From positions 42,005,594 through 42,069,593 of the forward strand of contig NC_084789.1 in the NCBI RefSeq assembly GCF_028858725.1: a stretch of DNA of 64,000 nt, written 5' to 3'. Shown one piece after another: positions 40,301-51,460 of this stretch. The position numbers were made by a program, and so were the translations under genes. Each line of letters opens with the position of its first letter. Within the stretch, counting starts at the first letter, position 1. The notes beneath the pieces are model-generated. The model was not told where the DNA came from and did not search any database. It worked only from the letters and a program-made list of their open reading frames with translations. Source of the DNA: Colius striatus. Lineage: Eukaryota; Chordata; Aves; Coliiformes; Coliidae.

Positions 40301-42223
40301 GCTCGCTAAGCCTCCAGGAAGCCTCCGAAGCCCTGTGGCATTCTCAGTAGCCCCTCAGCCATACCCGGGGCATCTCATCACATCCCTCCAGTGCAGTGGG
40401 GTCTCTGGCACTTCGGTATTGCCAGAATCTCCCCCAAACATGCGAGATGCAGAGCTGTTGCCTGCAGTTCTGCAGGGAGCTGCTTCCACTCCCTCCTTTC
40501 CCACGGGCGCTGCTCGCCTTGCCCCTGCTGGTTCTGTCTTACGGGTCCCTACATTGTTCATTTTGGGTGCACTCGTGCGGATTCTGGACGCGGGGCAGAC
40601 ACCTGTCTGCGGGAGCTTCTCCTGGCAGCAGAGAGAGACATTTTGCTTGTGGAGACATTTTTGCTTCACGGGGGTTCCTGGCTCTGAGAGTCAAAACTCC
40701 CCGTGATCCAGGCGTTACGTCCTGATCTATATCAAAGCCTGAGGCAGGTCAGGAGCTGCCGAGACCCTGGGAGAGCTGCTGTCACAGCAGGGTACTGCTG
40801 CCCCGTGCAGATTCTTGCCTTTAGATCCAGCCAGGCCATTTTGGCCCGTTGTATGACCCACCACACTCCCCTGCTCAGACACACCAGTCCCCAGCTGAAG
40901 GGGAGAAGGGGTGTGAGGAATCAAAGCGATGCTGTCTGTATTGCAGTGGGCTCTCCTGCCCCAGGCTTAGCTGCTGAAGTTGGACAGCCAGGCTCAGGGC
41001 GAGGGAATAATGTGATTCTCCAGGAAAGCACGCCGTGATTTAGGCATTTCAGGAACCTGCCTGGCTTTTAAACGCTCCCTGAGCGTGGCCTTCTCATTGT
41101 GCTCTCAGCCCCTCTCCTGGAACTGCACATTTTCCTTCTCAAAGTCCACGGCAATAAGGGGATTATTCAAACAGATTCGCCTTTCCCTTCTGATTGCTGA
41201 CTATCCCCAGACATGGCAGTCCATCCCCAAGTTCACTCCCACCTACTTCTTGCCATCTCCATGTTGGCACCGAAAGGATCTGCTTCAGTCATAAAAACAC
41301 AGACTCTTCTGGAAAGGTGAAAATAAGCCCAGGACCTGTGTATCAGCGGATCCCACCATCCATCCCCCTCTTTGCCCTCCGGACCGTGAGGCTCCCCAGC
41401 ACACACAGCAACTGAGCGAGGTGTGTTGCGGGAGAAGCCCTGCACCATAAACACAGAAATCAACCCAAATCTGCTGTTATGCAACTCGCTCTCTGCTGTG
41501 TTTCAATGGCCTGAAACCTCTCATTCTGGGGGGGGGGTGCTTTTTGTTCCAAAGTGTTTCCAATCATTACCCGTCTGCTGTGATATTTATGTCTAAAACA
41601 AGTGTCTGGGGCTCCTCACCAGCCACGCCACCAGATACGGCCAATCCGTTTAAAAATGGGTTTAATTGTTGGTGCAAGGGAAGAGGTGCCATTCCCACAA
41701 TGAAACAGAGCAGGGCTTTTGCTGAGGAGTGTTTTCTCAGGTGCCATTTGCGTTCTCAGCTTATTCGCCGGACTAAATTCACATGACAGAATACAACAAA
41801 AGAAGAGAAAGAAGAGTCCAAAAACTGCATCAGCCAAACATAAAATGGAATTCGTTTTTTTTTTCCCCTTGAAGGGTGGATGGCAGTTGAATGGGGAGGA
41901 AGGGGAATACCTGCCAGGCAGCCGGGTCACAGACAACGCTCCCATCGCACCCCAAAGCACAGACGCATCCTTCCCCTCGCAAACAAATGCCCATCGCCAC
42001 AGGGACGAACATGGAGAAATGAAGAGTGGTGGGGGAGCCTCCATTTGTGCAGAGGGAAACCCAGGCGCTGCCCTCGGAAAATACCCCCCAAACTTTTCAT
42101 GAATCACCGGCCAGATCGGAGGGAAGCGCCTGCGTTGGGGCGAAACACGCGGGCGTGGGCAGCTGAGCAGGGCGAGGGGCGGAGGGGAAGGAGCCCGCGC
42201 ACGCACCCACCCCACGGCTAATC

Positions 42224-42241
42224 ATTAATGAATTCATTAAT
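42224..42241. promoter_or_regulatory. 18-bp homeodomain-type palindrome
   Basis: ATTAATGAATTCATTAAT is a perfect 18-bp palindrome with several TAAT/ATTA homeodomain cores and further ATTA cores on both flanks. It lies about 55 bp inside intron 1 from the WNT3 exon 1 donor. It is motif-level evidence only. Confidence 0.4.
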
Positions 42242-42295
42242 CAATCATAGACAGAGGGAAGGGAGGTGGGGGGGTGGGGGGGGAAGAAATCTTAC

Positions 42296-42375
42296 CACCA
42301 GATTGGGTAACCGGCTAAGACCTTTGTGCCATTGACGAGAAAAGACAAAATTAGTCCAAGCAGGTGGTAATCCAT
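42296..42375 (-). CDS. WNT3: WNT3 coding exon 1 (start codon and signal peptide)
   Basis: Encodes MDYHLLGLILSFLVNGTKVL then AGYPIW and two bases of the next Trp codon. The donor is GTAAG (CTTAC at 42291-42295 on plus). The ATG is the plus-strand CAT at 42373-42375. A hydrophobic signal peptide covers about residues 1-21, with likely cleavage before GYPIWW, the conserved start of mature WNT3. The exon joins exactly to exon 2 (80 + 242 nt, phase 2). The signal sequence differs strongly from the mammalian one I recall (MEPHLLGLLLGLLL), as expected for a signal peptide, and is AT-richer than the rest of the gene. Confidence 0.96.
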
Positions 42376-42550
42376 TAGTCCAGGCTGGTGCAAGGGGAAA
42401 ATCCCGGCGAAGTTTTCAGCAAAACATGAAGTGCGAGAATGAAGGATCCCCCCCTTCCAGGAAAACAAAACGGGGGGGGGAAAAGAGTTAAAGAAAGTCC
42501 CTGGTAGTGCGGGTGACTTTCTGGCTTGTCAGAAACACACCTCTCGAAGC
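42376..42550 (-). other. WNT3: WNT3 5' UTR (approximate)
   Basis: About 175 nt between the inferred start site and the ATG. A G-run lies at 42472-42480. No uORF of note was assessed. The extent depends on the inferred TATA position. Confidence 0.35.
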
Positions 42551-42579
42551 CTTTTCCCTGTAGATCATCCAAAAGCGTC

Positions 42580-42625
42580 TATTAAAAAGTGCAGGGCTTG
42601 GGGATGTCAGCAGGCAGCCAATCAG
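42580..42625 (-). promoter_or_regulatory. WNT3: WNT3 core promoter candidate (TATA-like and CCAAT)
   Basis: On the minus strand CTTTTTAATA (42580-42589) is a TATA-like box. A CCAAT box, read CCAATCAG on plus at 42618-42625, lies about 35 bp further upstream. A start near 42550 puts the TATA at about -30 and the CCAAT at about -70, a coherent layout. A CTTTGTT (TCF/LEF-like) lies at 42702-42708. Confidence 0.4.
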
Positions 42626-45600
42626 ACCGCATGGCCCAAGGTAAGGGATGAGTCTCAGCTCAGGGCTGTCAATCACGCTCTCCTCCCCCTCCACCCCACA
42701 ACTTTGTTCCTAGCCCTCGCTTCCACAGACAAACCCTCTTTGCCAGAGACTTCACTGGGGCACTGAGACTTCGGGTTGTTTTCGGTTTGGGGTTTTTTTC
42801 CACCTCCCAGGTTTTTAACTTGTTGTTGTTAACTTGTGTCAGGCAGCCGGGACGTGCCGGGGCTGCTGCGGGCTGGCACCCGAGGCTCGGCTCAGCAAGG
42901 TAAGCACAGGGGTGATGCTGATTAATCCCACGGTGGGGGTGAGATGGAGAGCTTGTGAGATGGAGAGGGAGGTGAGCATTAACCCTTGCAGGAGGCAGAG
43001 CTCACGGGAGCGCCAAAGCAGCAGAATGACCCTCGGAGCCTGTCGGCGTGAGCGATGGGGACAGAGCTGTAGTCCCACGTGAAAGCTGCACTGCCCAGGT
43101 TTTGCAAAGCCTGTGGGTGGGATGGATGGAGGGGGGAAGCTGTGGCAGCCTGGCTTCTGCTGAGGGAGGAAAATGCCGTGTCATGGTGAGAGCAGAGAGG
43201 CAGAGGGAAGGTGTCCCATGCTGGGTTTGTTGTGGAGTGCACCTCTGAGTGCAGAACCAGGGAAACAGCAAAAAACACACGAGTCATTTAGAAAAGAAGA
43301 ATCCCAAGCTGTATCACTTTTCTGAGGTGGTTTGTGGGCTGTAAATAGGCTCAGGAAAGGTTTTCCTTGAAAGTCTTTCTTATTGTGTAGTTTTTCCAGT
43401 AGCTGCTGTGTCTGAGCAGCAGAGCAAGTGGATGACACAGCGTGGGACACAGAAATGGGAGAAGCAGAAAACACTGCTTTTGCTCATGGAGCACTCTGAA
43501 CACTCACAGCCCTGCTGCCTGCAGTGAGCTGCCCAGTTCCTAACCAGCTGCTGCAGGGGTAGCCAACAAATCCCTGTTTTGCAGAGCAGTGGCTGTAACA
43601 GGTCCAAGGTTCTGCCTGGGGCAGCCCAAAGCATCTCATTTGTGTCAGATATGATAGCTGGACCTTCTCCTGCTCTGAAGGCTCTGGGTACAAATGCATT
43701 CCTTGTTGCTATTTAACTACTGGGACGCACCTGCCTCCTGCCTCTGTCTCTCTTGATTCCCAGTTCTTACAGATTCTAGCGTGTTTGGACACTGAGTGGG
43801 TGCAGAGCTGTTCTCCTCAGTGGTAACAGGTTTCCTGGCCATCATGTGTCCAGAGAGGAACATCCACCAACCAGCTGATGGTTCTGCACCTCTTCATCAG
43901 TCCCTGCCTCTCGTGCAAGGACTAGGAGGCCAAGCTTCTCCAGGCTTAGTCCAATGGATTTAACACCACAGGTGTTAAACATGGCTTGTCCCTCCTGTTG
44001 GATTTCAAATCCCAAAGGGCATATTTGGTGCAGCCTGTGTTGGGAAACCTGCCTGGCAGCGTTTGTGGAGTGCAGTCACTCAAATGCATGTGAGAAAGCA
44101 ATGGCTTTCAGATAAACATTGGGAGACACACAGATTGAATCTGTCCATGAAACTAAACACTACCTGGGAATCTTCCCCAGATCTTGAACTCTGTTGTCCA
44201 TATTTTTAGCTCTGGAGCATGGAGCCTGGCCTGGGCCTGACCTGTGTGACTTGCATGGCCCTGAGGGAATTTGAGTCACAATTTGGGGTTGGTGTGGAAC
44301 AGGAGCTATTCCAAATAGACCCCTGAGATGTGACCCATCTCTTCTAGAGTGAAGTGAGCTTAACCATGAAGGTGGTTCTGTGTCCTTGTCTCTCTGGTTC
44401 CAGTGCCAAGTCACAGGCACTTCTAACTTACTGGTTAGAGCAAGTCAAGGAGCGTGTGGATGCCACTAAGGAGCCTGTGAGTGTGTGTGGCAGAAGCAGA
44501 CCTTGAGCTGCTGCAGAGTCTTGTACCTCTGTTGGTGGCTGTTCTGGAGCCGACAGAAGGAATATGGATGGAAGGTACTGACCAAGAGGATTCCTGACAT
44601 TAAAATGCCAGACAGCCAGAGAGGCAGCCGCAGGGGAAACTGAAGTGAGGTGTCTCAGGAGGTGCTACAGGCGGCTGACGTCTCATGGAAGAGGACAAAA
44701 AAAACACACCACCACAAACCAGTGGAGGAAAGCTCTTGAAATATGAATTGCAGTGGTGGCTGAGACATTCCTGTCCATCAGAGGTTGGGGAACAATACAA
44801 GGTGCTCTTTATCCATTTCTTGTTGCTGAGATTATTAAATCAAACCAGTAACAAGCTGCAAAGTGCTTTCTTTGCAGACAAATAATGTGGGGAAAAGAGG
44901 CTCCATTTGCTGTTGTGCATTGGGCAGAGATCTCTGTGCTGCCTCAGGAAAGGCTGCATTACAAAGGCAGCAGAGATACTAAAGTGTGCACCCACGCCCC
45001 AGTAACTCCCCAATATCCTATTGCTGTGGCCACAGGCAGGTTTCAAAGACACACTGAAGTCAAGAGAAAGCTCTCTGTAGCCTCCAGTGAGTATCTGATG
45101 AAGTTTCTCGAGCTGCCTGTGCTGCCATACCTTTGAACTTCTGTCCATTGCTCTCTTTGCCTACTCTGAATGTCATGGACTGTTTGTCCCAGCGTCATGT
45201 GGAATTCATGTTGTCCTACCTTCCTTTGGGAAGAGACTGTGTTTCCAGTGTGTCTGCAGTTGCTTTGTCTTGGAGATCCTGTGAGATGCTGTGAGTAGAA
45301 GGTCCTTTTTGTCTCTAACCCTGGGCACACGTGTCTCTTGGCTCCAAGTTTCTCTCGCTGGAATGAGTAGAAGAACAATGTCAGGTTTCAGTTTGTGTCT
45401 TCACTTGTATCAGCCTAGATCCCCAAAGCCTGGGAATGGCAGCCATGTCTCACCAGGGAGTATGACCTGTCTCTCAGGGATGAAGACCACGTTGTGTGTG
45501 AAGTGAACAGACTGACTCTCAGCCTCTGCCGTGGATCTGATGCGTACACGCTGAAATCATCCTGGGGATATTTCATGCTACCCTGAACAAATATTTATAA

Positions 45601-48600
45601 GTTCTACAGCAAACACTAATTTTAAATGTAATGTCTAAGAGCAAATGACAGTTATCCAGAAGAGTACAATTTCACAGTTTCCCTCATAGATCCCCCCTTG
45701 TGCTGCTGACCGACTGTTATTTACTGAGGGTCTTTCCAGTCGCAGCAGCCTGGCCAGGTTGGCAATTACAGAACAGTTCCAACTCGCCCAGAAATGAAAA
45801 AGAACAAAAATAAAAAGAGGAAGCTAGAGGTTTGGCTGCTCAAGAAAAGCCCTGTTGCCTTTACAATGTCAGTATAAAGGTCCTTCTGTATTGTGCTGCC
45901 GCTGTGGTGCTGCAGCCGCAGCCGCTGTAGGTGCCAAGGCCTCCAACGGGATTCTTTGGTTTGTTCTAACAACCCTCCAGCAAAGAGGCACTGTGAGCAC
46001 GCTGGGAACACGCCTCTCCTTCCCCTCCCTGCTCTAACTCCTGTAACTTTGCCTCCTTTTAGCTTTTCTTCCTTTCTCCATCAAAAGCCACCGTCAGGAA
46101 GAAACCGAGTGCCGGGGGAAGGTGATGGGACCGTGGAGCCTGCTGGGTTTGTTCTCGGCGTGTGTTTCGACATCCTGAGCCGCTGATGAGTGTGAGACAC
46201 AAGGAACTCAAGCCCTTCCTGGTGCAGTTCAGCTGCCCTTGGTGGAATTACCCCACGGCTAGCGTGACGTGAAGAGGAAGGACTCAGACAGCCCAGCGCG
46301 GGGCAGGAGATGGATGGCCTGGGATCACCTGGCGAGAGGGTGTTTCGATGCCTGATTCGGTGTGTTGGGAATGTACCAGACCTGAGGTCCGTGGTGCAGC
46401 ACTAAGCAGTGGCATCAGAGTGGTTGAGTAGTAGAGGTTCAGTAGTAGAGGGTGACTTAGGTGGGTGCTAAAAGTTGACTTGTACATTCGGGCATTTCTG
46501 GGCATGGCCAGGAGCAGAACCTGAGAAGGTGGGTTCCTTACAACCATGGTCTCTGAGGGGATTTGAGTCTTAGAAACAGTTTGTTGGTTGTTCTTAATAT
46601 ATAAAGTAGAAGTAATATAGCAAATGAGTTCTTTGCTGGCTCTGGCCATCAGTCCTAAAGTAAGTCATTTTTAAGGTATTTAAAGAGCTGAAGAAATCCT
46701 TCCTCCACTGCTCCAGGTGAATGAGCCATCTGGGTCCCTTCCATCTTAAACTTCTGTGTTTCTGAGGTCTGTTTGCTGCAAACTTGCAGATGGTAACATT
46801 AGCATTTCTCTCTAAACTTACCTGTTCCTCAGTTTCCTTGGCCAAATCTCCTCTCTCCTAGATCTTTATGTTCCCTCTGGCTCTGACAGACTGCTCCCCT
46901 CTGTTTCTCTTTCTTCACCTCAGTTCATGTGGGGTGGGCACAGCAAGGCAATCCTACCTGGGAACAGCAATCCTGTAGCAACACCTGAGCAGAGTGGTTT
47001 AAGGAAGGGCCTCAGTGGGTGTGACATCCCTCCTGATCTTTGGACAGGAACATCCTATATCTCCACATGTCTTCTCGATGTGCTCAACCAGCGATCCTGG
47101 GTGGGAGGGGGATGCTGACATTGCATGGACCAACTTAGCACACCCCTCACTTCTTTTAGGTGCCTTGCCCATCGTTACCCCAGCAAAGCTTCAATGCTAC
47201 CTGCAAGTGAGCCCCTGGCTCATGTGGGGCTGCAGGAGGGCTGCCTCTCACGTTTGCTGCCTGTTGTGTCCCATGGAGAGCTGCCTGCAGTCTGAGGCTG
47301 TTGGGTGCCTACAGCAGAGCTCACCCAGGGGAAGAGTCCCCGCTGCTGGAGGGAGATGCCTCTTCACCTCCCCACACCAGCACCATCCTGCTTCTACTTG
47401 ATTCATTGTTTTTAAATCCCCTGTGCTGCAGACACAGGGATAAAGCAGAGGCAAGTCAAGCTGAAGGTCTGGTGGCTGTTGGGGTGGTGGTAATGGAAAG
47501 CTCTGAGTTTAGCAAAACCCTTTGTCATTGTTTTTACTGTTTAGGAATAACATTATGGTTTGGGTTCTTTTTCTGCAAATAGACTTACTTTCCTCCATCT
47601 TTTCACAAACTGTTCCTAGCTTATGGTAGAGAAACCCTGCACTTAGCTCGTCTTGTTTTCCAGCCGTGGCAGAACTCTTCTGAACCAAGCTTTTGCTGCA
47701 GGATCCCAGCTCGTGTGGCCAAGGGACTGGGACTTCTGCTTTGGTGGGGGTTTTGTTAGAAACAAAAGACTACCTGTTTGAAGACACTGTTGGAGTAACC
47801 TGCTGCAGTACCTGTTGTCATATCCAAACTGAGGAAACCTGGCTTGTGCTGGCGATTTGCAGGTGACCCTTCATATGATTTTGATGGCCCAGGTTCCTTA
47901 TCTGCCCCTCTATGTCTTGCTTGTAAAACGTGGGGAACAATTGCTTCTGTGTATATCCTGCCAGCTCCTTCAGGAGGGAACTGTCTCACCCTGTTTGTGC
48001 CGAGCTAGAGCATCAAGGGACAGCTGCGACTCACAGGCTCAGTAATGAACAGTGAGCAGGTGAACATTTGAGCAGAGCTGGAGTCCCAAGCTGAAAGCGT
48101 GAAAAGTGGTGCTCCCCGTGCTTTAGCTTTTCTCCCCCTTTTTGCTCACCTATGTCTTGTTCTGTGGCCAGGGGATCGTAGGAGATCTGTGAAGTGGAAA
48201 TGCCAACTGCTGGTTCCCCCACCATTGCCAGGAGGACAGAAGTCTAAGGACACTTGGTCTCTGTGCCTGGCTGCCACTGAACTGGAGCTGTTACAGGCTC
48301 TGAATAAAAGCATCTTTCTTTCACTGTCACCTACTTACATTCCTGCAGCACATCCCAGTTCACTCTCTGGTTGGATTTTTGGGTCTTTCCCCTGTCTTAC
48401 CATAGGGATGTTCAGAAAAAAAAGTCACCTACTTCAGGCTGAGGTTTTTTAGTGACTGTGACAGTCTGGAGCCTGGAGAGCTAGCAATGAAATCCCTCTC
48501 AAACCTTAGTAAATACAAGGACATGGAGATGATGTTTGGCTGGCACAGTTTTGCCTGAAAGAGTGTTGGCCCACATTGCACATGTGGGGACACTGGCTTG

Positions 48601-50262
48601 GGAAGGGACAGCACTGTGATGAAGCTTTAAAGTTTGCTCTGTTAACTTTCTGTTCTTCTATCCAAGTCATCCTCACTCTCTTCTGAACTAAAGGGATGTC
48701 TGAGTCTGGTAGAGCAGGACACTCATCCCATCAGCCATCACTGCTGGGTGGGACCCTTATTTCCAGGTAACACTTAGGGCCCTGGTCAGCCTGGGCTTTG
48801 GGCAGGATAATGCCCGGTGCAAAAGGTTTCAGAAGGATTCTCACACATGTGTTTTTCCCCCCAGTTTGAAGCAGTAGCTCAGGATAGAGAAGAGCTATGA
48901 CAAGGATGGTTGGGTACATGTAGAGCCCTGACTGTCAACACGGATGCAGGTGGTTTACACACAGATGGCTGTGGTGGATGAGCATGTGCAGATCAGTGGG
49001 CATAGGTACAGGAGGCCTTGCTGCTGGCAGCAGCCTCAGGGCAGGTGCCAGAGCTTTCTGGGAAATGGGTCCATTCCAAAATGCCCTTTAAGGCCAGTGC
49101 ATGTTGTCTCTCTGAAATTGGGAGGGGTGGGTTTTACATCCGACGTGTTTGAGGGAGCTTTGCTCTGTGGGAGAGGCTGAGCTGCCTCTCACAACTGCAG
49201 TAAATCTGACTAATTGGACTAGCTGAGCATATGAAGGAACTATGCCCCAGGTCTTGGGCTTGTTTGAAGACAGCTCTGTCTACCTTGACATCTGGAGGAA
49301 TGTGTCTCAGGGATGGGGAGGCAAAGGATCATTCCACTCCCTTCCGTCCTTCCCGGGACTTCAGCCCAGCGATGTCCTGGAGGCTACAGAACACTCTAAC
49401 AAATGAGAGCAGCAATTTGCCCTGCAGGCTGTGGCTTTCTACGATGTTGTAGCTGGAAATCAAGGGGCCCTCTGAAGCAGGCAAGTGCTTGTGCTGCTGA
49501 AGCAAAGGGAGCTGCAGCATTTACAGCAATGTTGTGTGTCTCCTGGGGGGTTGGTCAGCTGTGGTGTTAGGGTAAGGGCAGGGACTGCCCCTGGAGCACT
49601 GCTGGGACCTGGGGACCTGCTCCTTGCTGAGATTCTGACTCGTGCTCGGGCTGCAGCACCCCTCTATGCTGACCCCATCTACCCCCAGTGCAGCCCTGAG
49701 CGTGGCAGCCGGGCAGTGCCCCAGCCCAGCACAGCCACACAGCACAAGAGCAGATAGAAGCAATGTTTATGCTTTTAACCAGGGCTCCAGGGAGCTGCAC
49801 TGCCCGTGCTGATGGCACTGCCACAGGTAGGGGCTGACCACACAGGTCTGTCTCTCTTGCATCTTGAGCTCTCAGCTGCATTCAGGGAGTGGGTGTGAGA
49901 TCTGTGCTGCCTCTGGCATCGCTGTGCATGGCCAGCTATTGCCCAAGGGCACAGTGCTGCTCAGCTCCCCAGCAGCCCTGGCTGTGCCTGAGCACTTGGA
50001 TGCAAGAGGGGGATCTGCTCAAACTCAGCCTGGTTCAGCTGTGTGTGAAGATACTGGGCAGGGACAAAGTCGAGGGGATGGGACAAATATCCCGATGGGA
50101 AGCAGGGCTTGGCTTTGTTGGGCTGGGGCTGAGTTTGGGCTGAGCTTTGCTGGTGCAGGGGCCGAGAAAAGGCGAGGGCAGCTGTCTGGAGGCAGGCAGG
50201 AGGTCTGGAGCGGTGCCTGCGGAGTAGCCCGGTGGGGATTCGATCCGGGAAGTTTTAATGAC

Positions 50263-50281
50263 ACAACAACAACAACAACAA
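50263..50281. repeat. (CAA)n microsatellite
   Basis: Six consecutive CAA units. Confidence 0.9.
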
Positions 50282-50683
50282 AAGAGGAAAGGGGGGAAAG
50301 GAAGAAAAGGCTCCTGCGGGGCTGGTTGCCACGGAGACCCCAAGGAAGTTTGAACCAGTCCTGCTCTTTTCACAGCCGCCTTTGAGCCAAGGAGGGAATT
50401 ATGGCTGGCGATAAAAGGAGACATGTGGCCCTTTGCTCACAGGGACCGGCCTCTGCAGTTACGAGTCCTTGGCTCATTCTCCCCCTTGTCCTCTCCTGCA
50501 ATTATACATTCGGATCGCAGGGGAAAAAGGAAAGAAATAATGTAGGCCAAGTAGTGCCCCCTGTGCCCCCAGGACCCGTCCCCACAGCGCAGACCCGCTA
50601 CCGCTTGCAGCCCATTATCCCCCTGCTGCTGCTGCAGCCGGAGCCCTGACGCCGTGACGTGTCGGGAGCTGGGGAGCGGCTCC

Positions 50684-50770
50684 AGCAGCCAGCAGCATCA
50701 CCCAGCAGCCAGCAGCATCACCCAGCAGCCAGCAGCATCACCCAGCAGCCAGCAGCAGCCAGCAGCAGCC
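50684..50770. repeat. Minisatellite, 21 bp unit (CAGCAGC-rich)
   Basis: Three copies of a 21-bp unit with the core CAGCAGCCAGCAGCATCAC, then shortened CAGCAGC copies. ORFs through it (SSQQHHPAAS-type) are repeat artefacts. Confidence 0.93.
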
Positions 50771-50925
50771 ATCCGGGACACAGCCTCGACAGCCGGGATG
50801 GAGACACTGATCTTGTTTGCCCCAGCTCGTGGGTTTTGGGAAGGAATCTGGCTGACCCAATGACAGAAATTAAAGTGAAAGAGAGAAATTCAGTCCCGTG
50901 CTGCCTCCTCCTGTTTCTGCACCAA

Positions 50926-51075
50926 CAGAATCACAGAATCAGAGTCCCAGCCCTGCCCTCACCCTGCCAAGCCCAGCACTAACCCCCAGCCCTCGGCACC
51001 TCAGCTCCATGGCTTTGGGATCCCTCCAGGGATGCTTCAGACCTCATTTCCCCTCTCATCCTGAGCTGTGGTGTT
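50926..51075 (-). mobile_element. CR1 LINE 3' end fragment (reverse orientation)
   Basis: Starts AACAGAATCACAGAATC, then CCAGCCCTGCCCTCACCCTG, CCAAGCCCAGCACTAACCCC and ATCCCTCCAGGGATG, the common reverse-complement CR1 3' end of birds. Confidence 0.85.
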
Positions 51076-51359
51076 GGGTGCTGTGATATGAATGAGACAG
51101 AGGGACAGAGAGAAGAGGCCAGGCCAGGGTAATTAACCTGCTTCTGGTGCTTACCCTACAGCCTCTGCTGCTGAGAGCAGAGCTGCTGCTGCAAGCAGAC
51201 ACTAGATGGGACTGGGGCATCAGTGCAGGGTCTGGACTGATGGAGATAATAAGATTGTGCAGATCTCTGTTTCCATCAGCTTCTTGGGCTTCTTTTTAAA
51301 CCTATAACTGTATCTGAAGGGAACTTGTTATGCTTTTGGAGGCTCAGGAAGACAGAGCC

Positions 51360-51460
51360 GTGGGAAATCTTCTGTTATTAGTCTTGTTTTCAGCAGGAGG
51401 TTGGATTAGAGACCTCCAGAGGTCCCTTCACATCGGCACCTCTATGAGTTGATGGTGCTG
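51360..51460 (+). mobile_element. CR1 LINE 3' terminus
   Basis: AGCAGGAGGTTGGATTAGAG, then a CCTCCAGAGGTCCCTTC segment and a degraded CTATGAGTTGATGG tail are the CR1 3' terminus in sense orientation. Sequence 5' of about 51360 is too diverged to assign. Confidence 0.65.

Larger units (their letters stand above)
21053..42295 (-). other. WNT3 intron 1 (21.2 kb)
   Basis: The largest intron, mostly unannotated sequence. It contains CR1 fragments at about 25990-26350, 28262-28420, 36727-37130 and 37246-37311, a possible one at 35820-35930, a short GGAT repeat at 34953, an unexplained long ORF at 29683-30756 overlapping an octamer palindrome, and a homeodomain-type palindrome at 42224-42241 just inside the donor. 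The stretches in between show nothing I can name. First introns of Wnt genes often hold developmental enhancers, so it is the main place to look for them. Confidence 0.8.
10050..42550 (-). other. WNT3: WNT3 gene (transcript span)
   Basis: Complete WNT3 locus on the minus strand: four coding exons of 80, 242, 266 and 480 nt (including stop), introns of 21,243, 6,711 and 1,209 bp, all GT-AG. The summed coding length of 1068 nt gives 355 residues, the same as mammalian WNT3. The start is placed at a TATA/CCAAT pair and the end at an AT-rich 3' UTR, both by inference. Confidence 0.9.
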
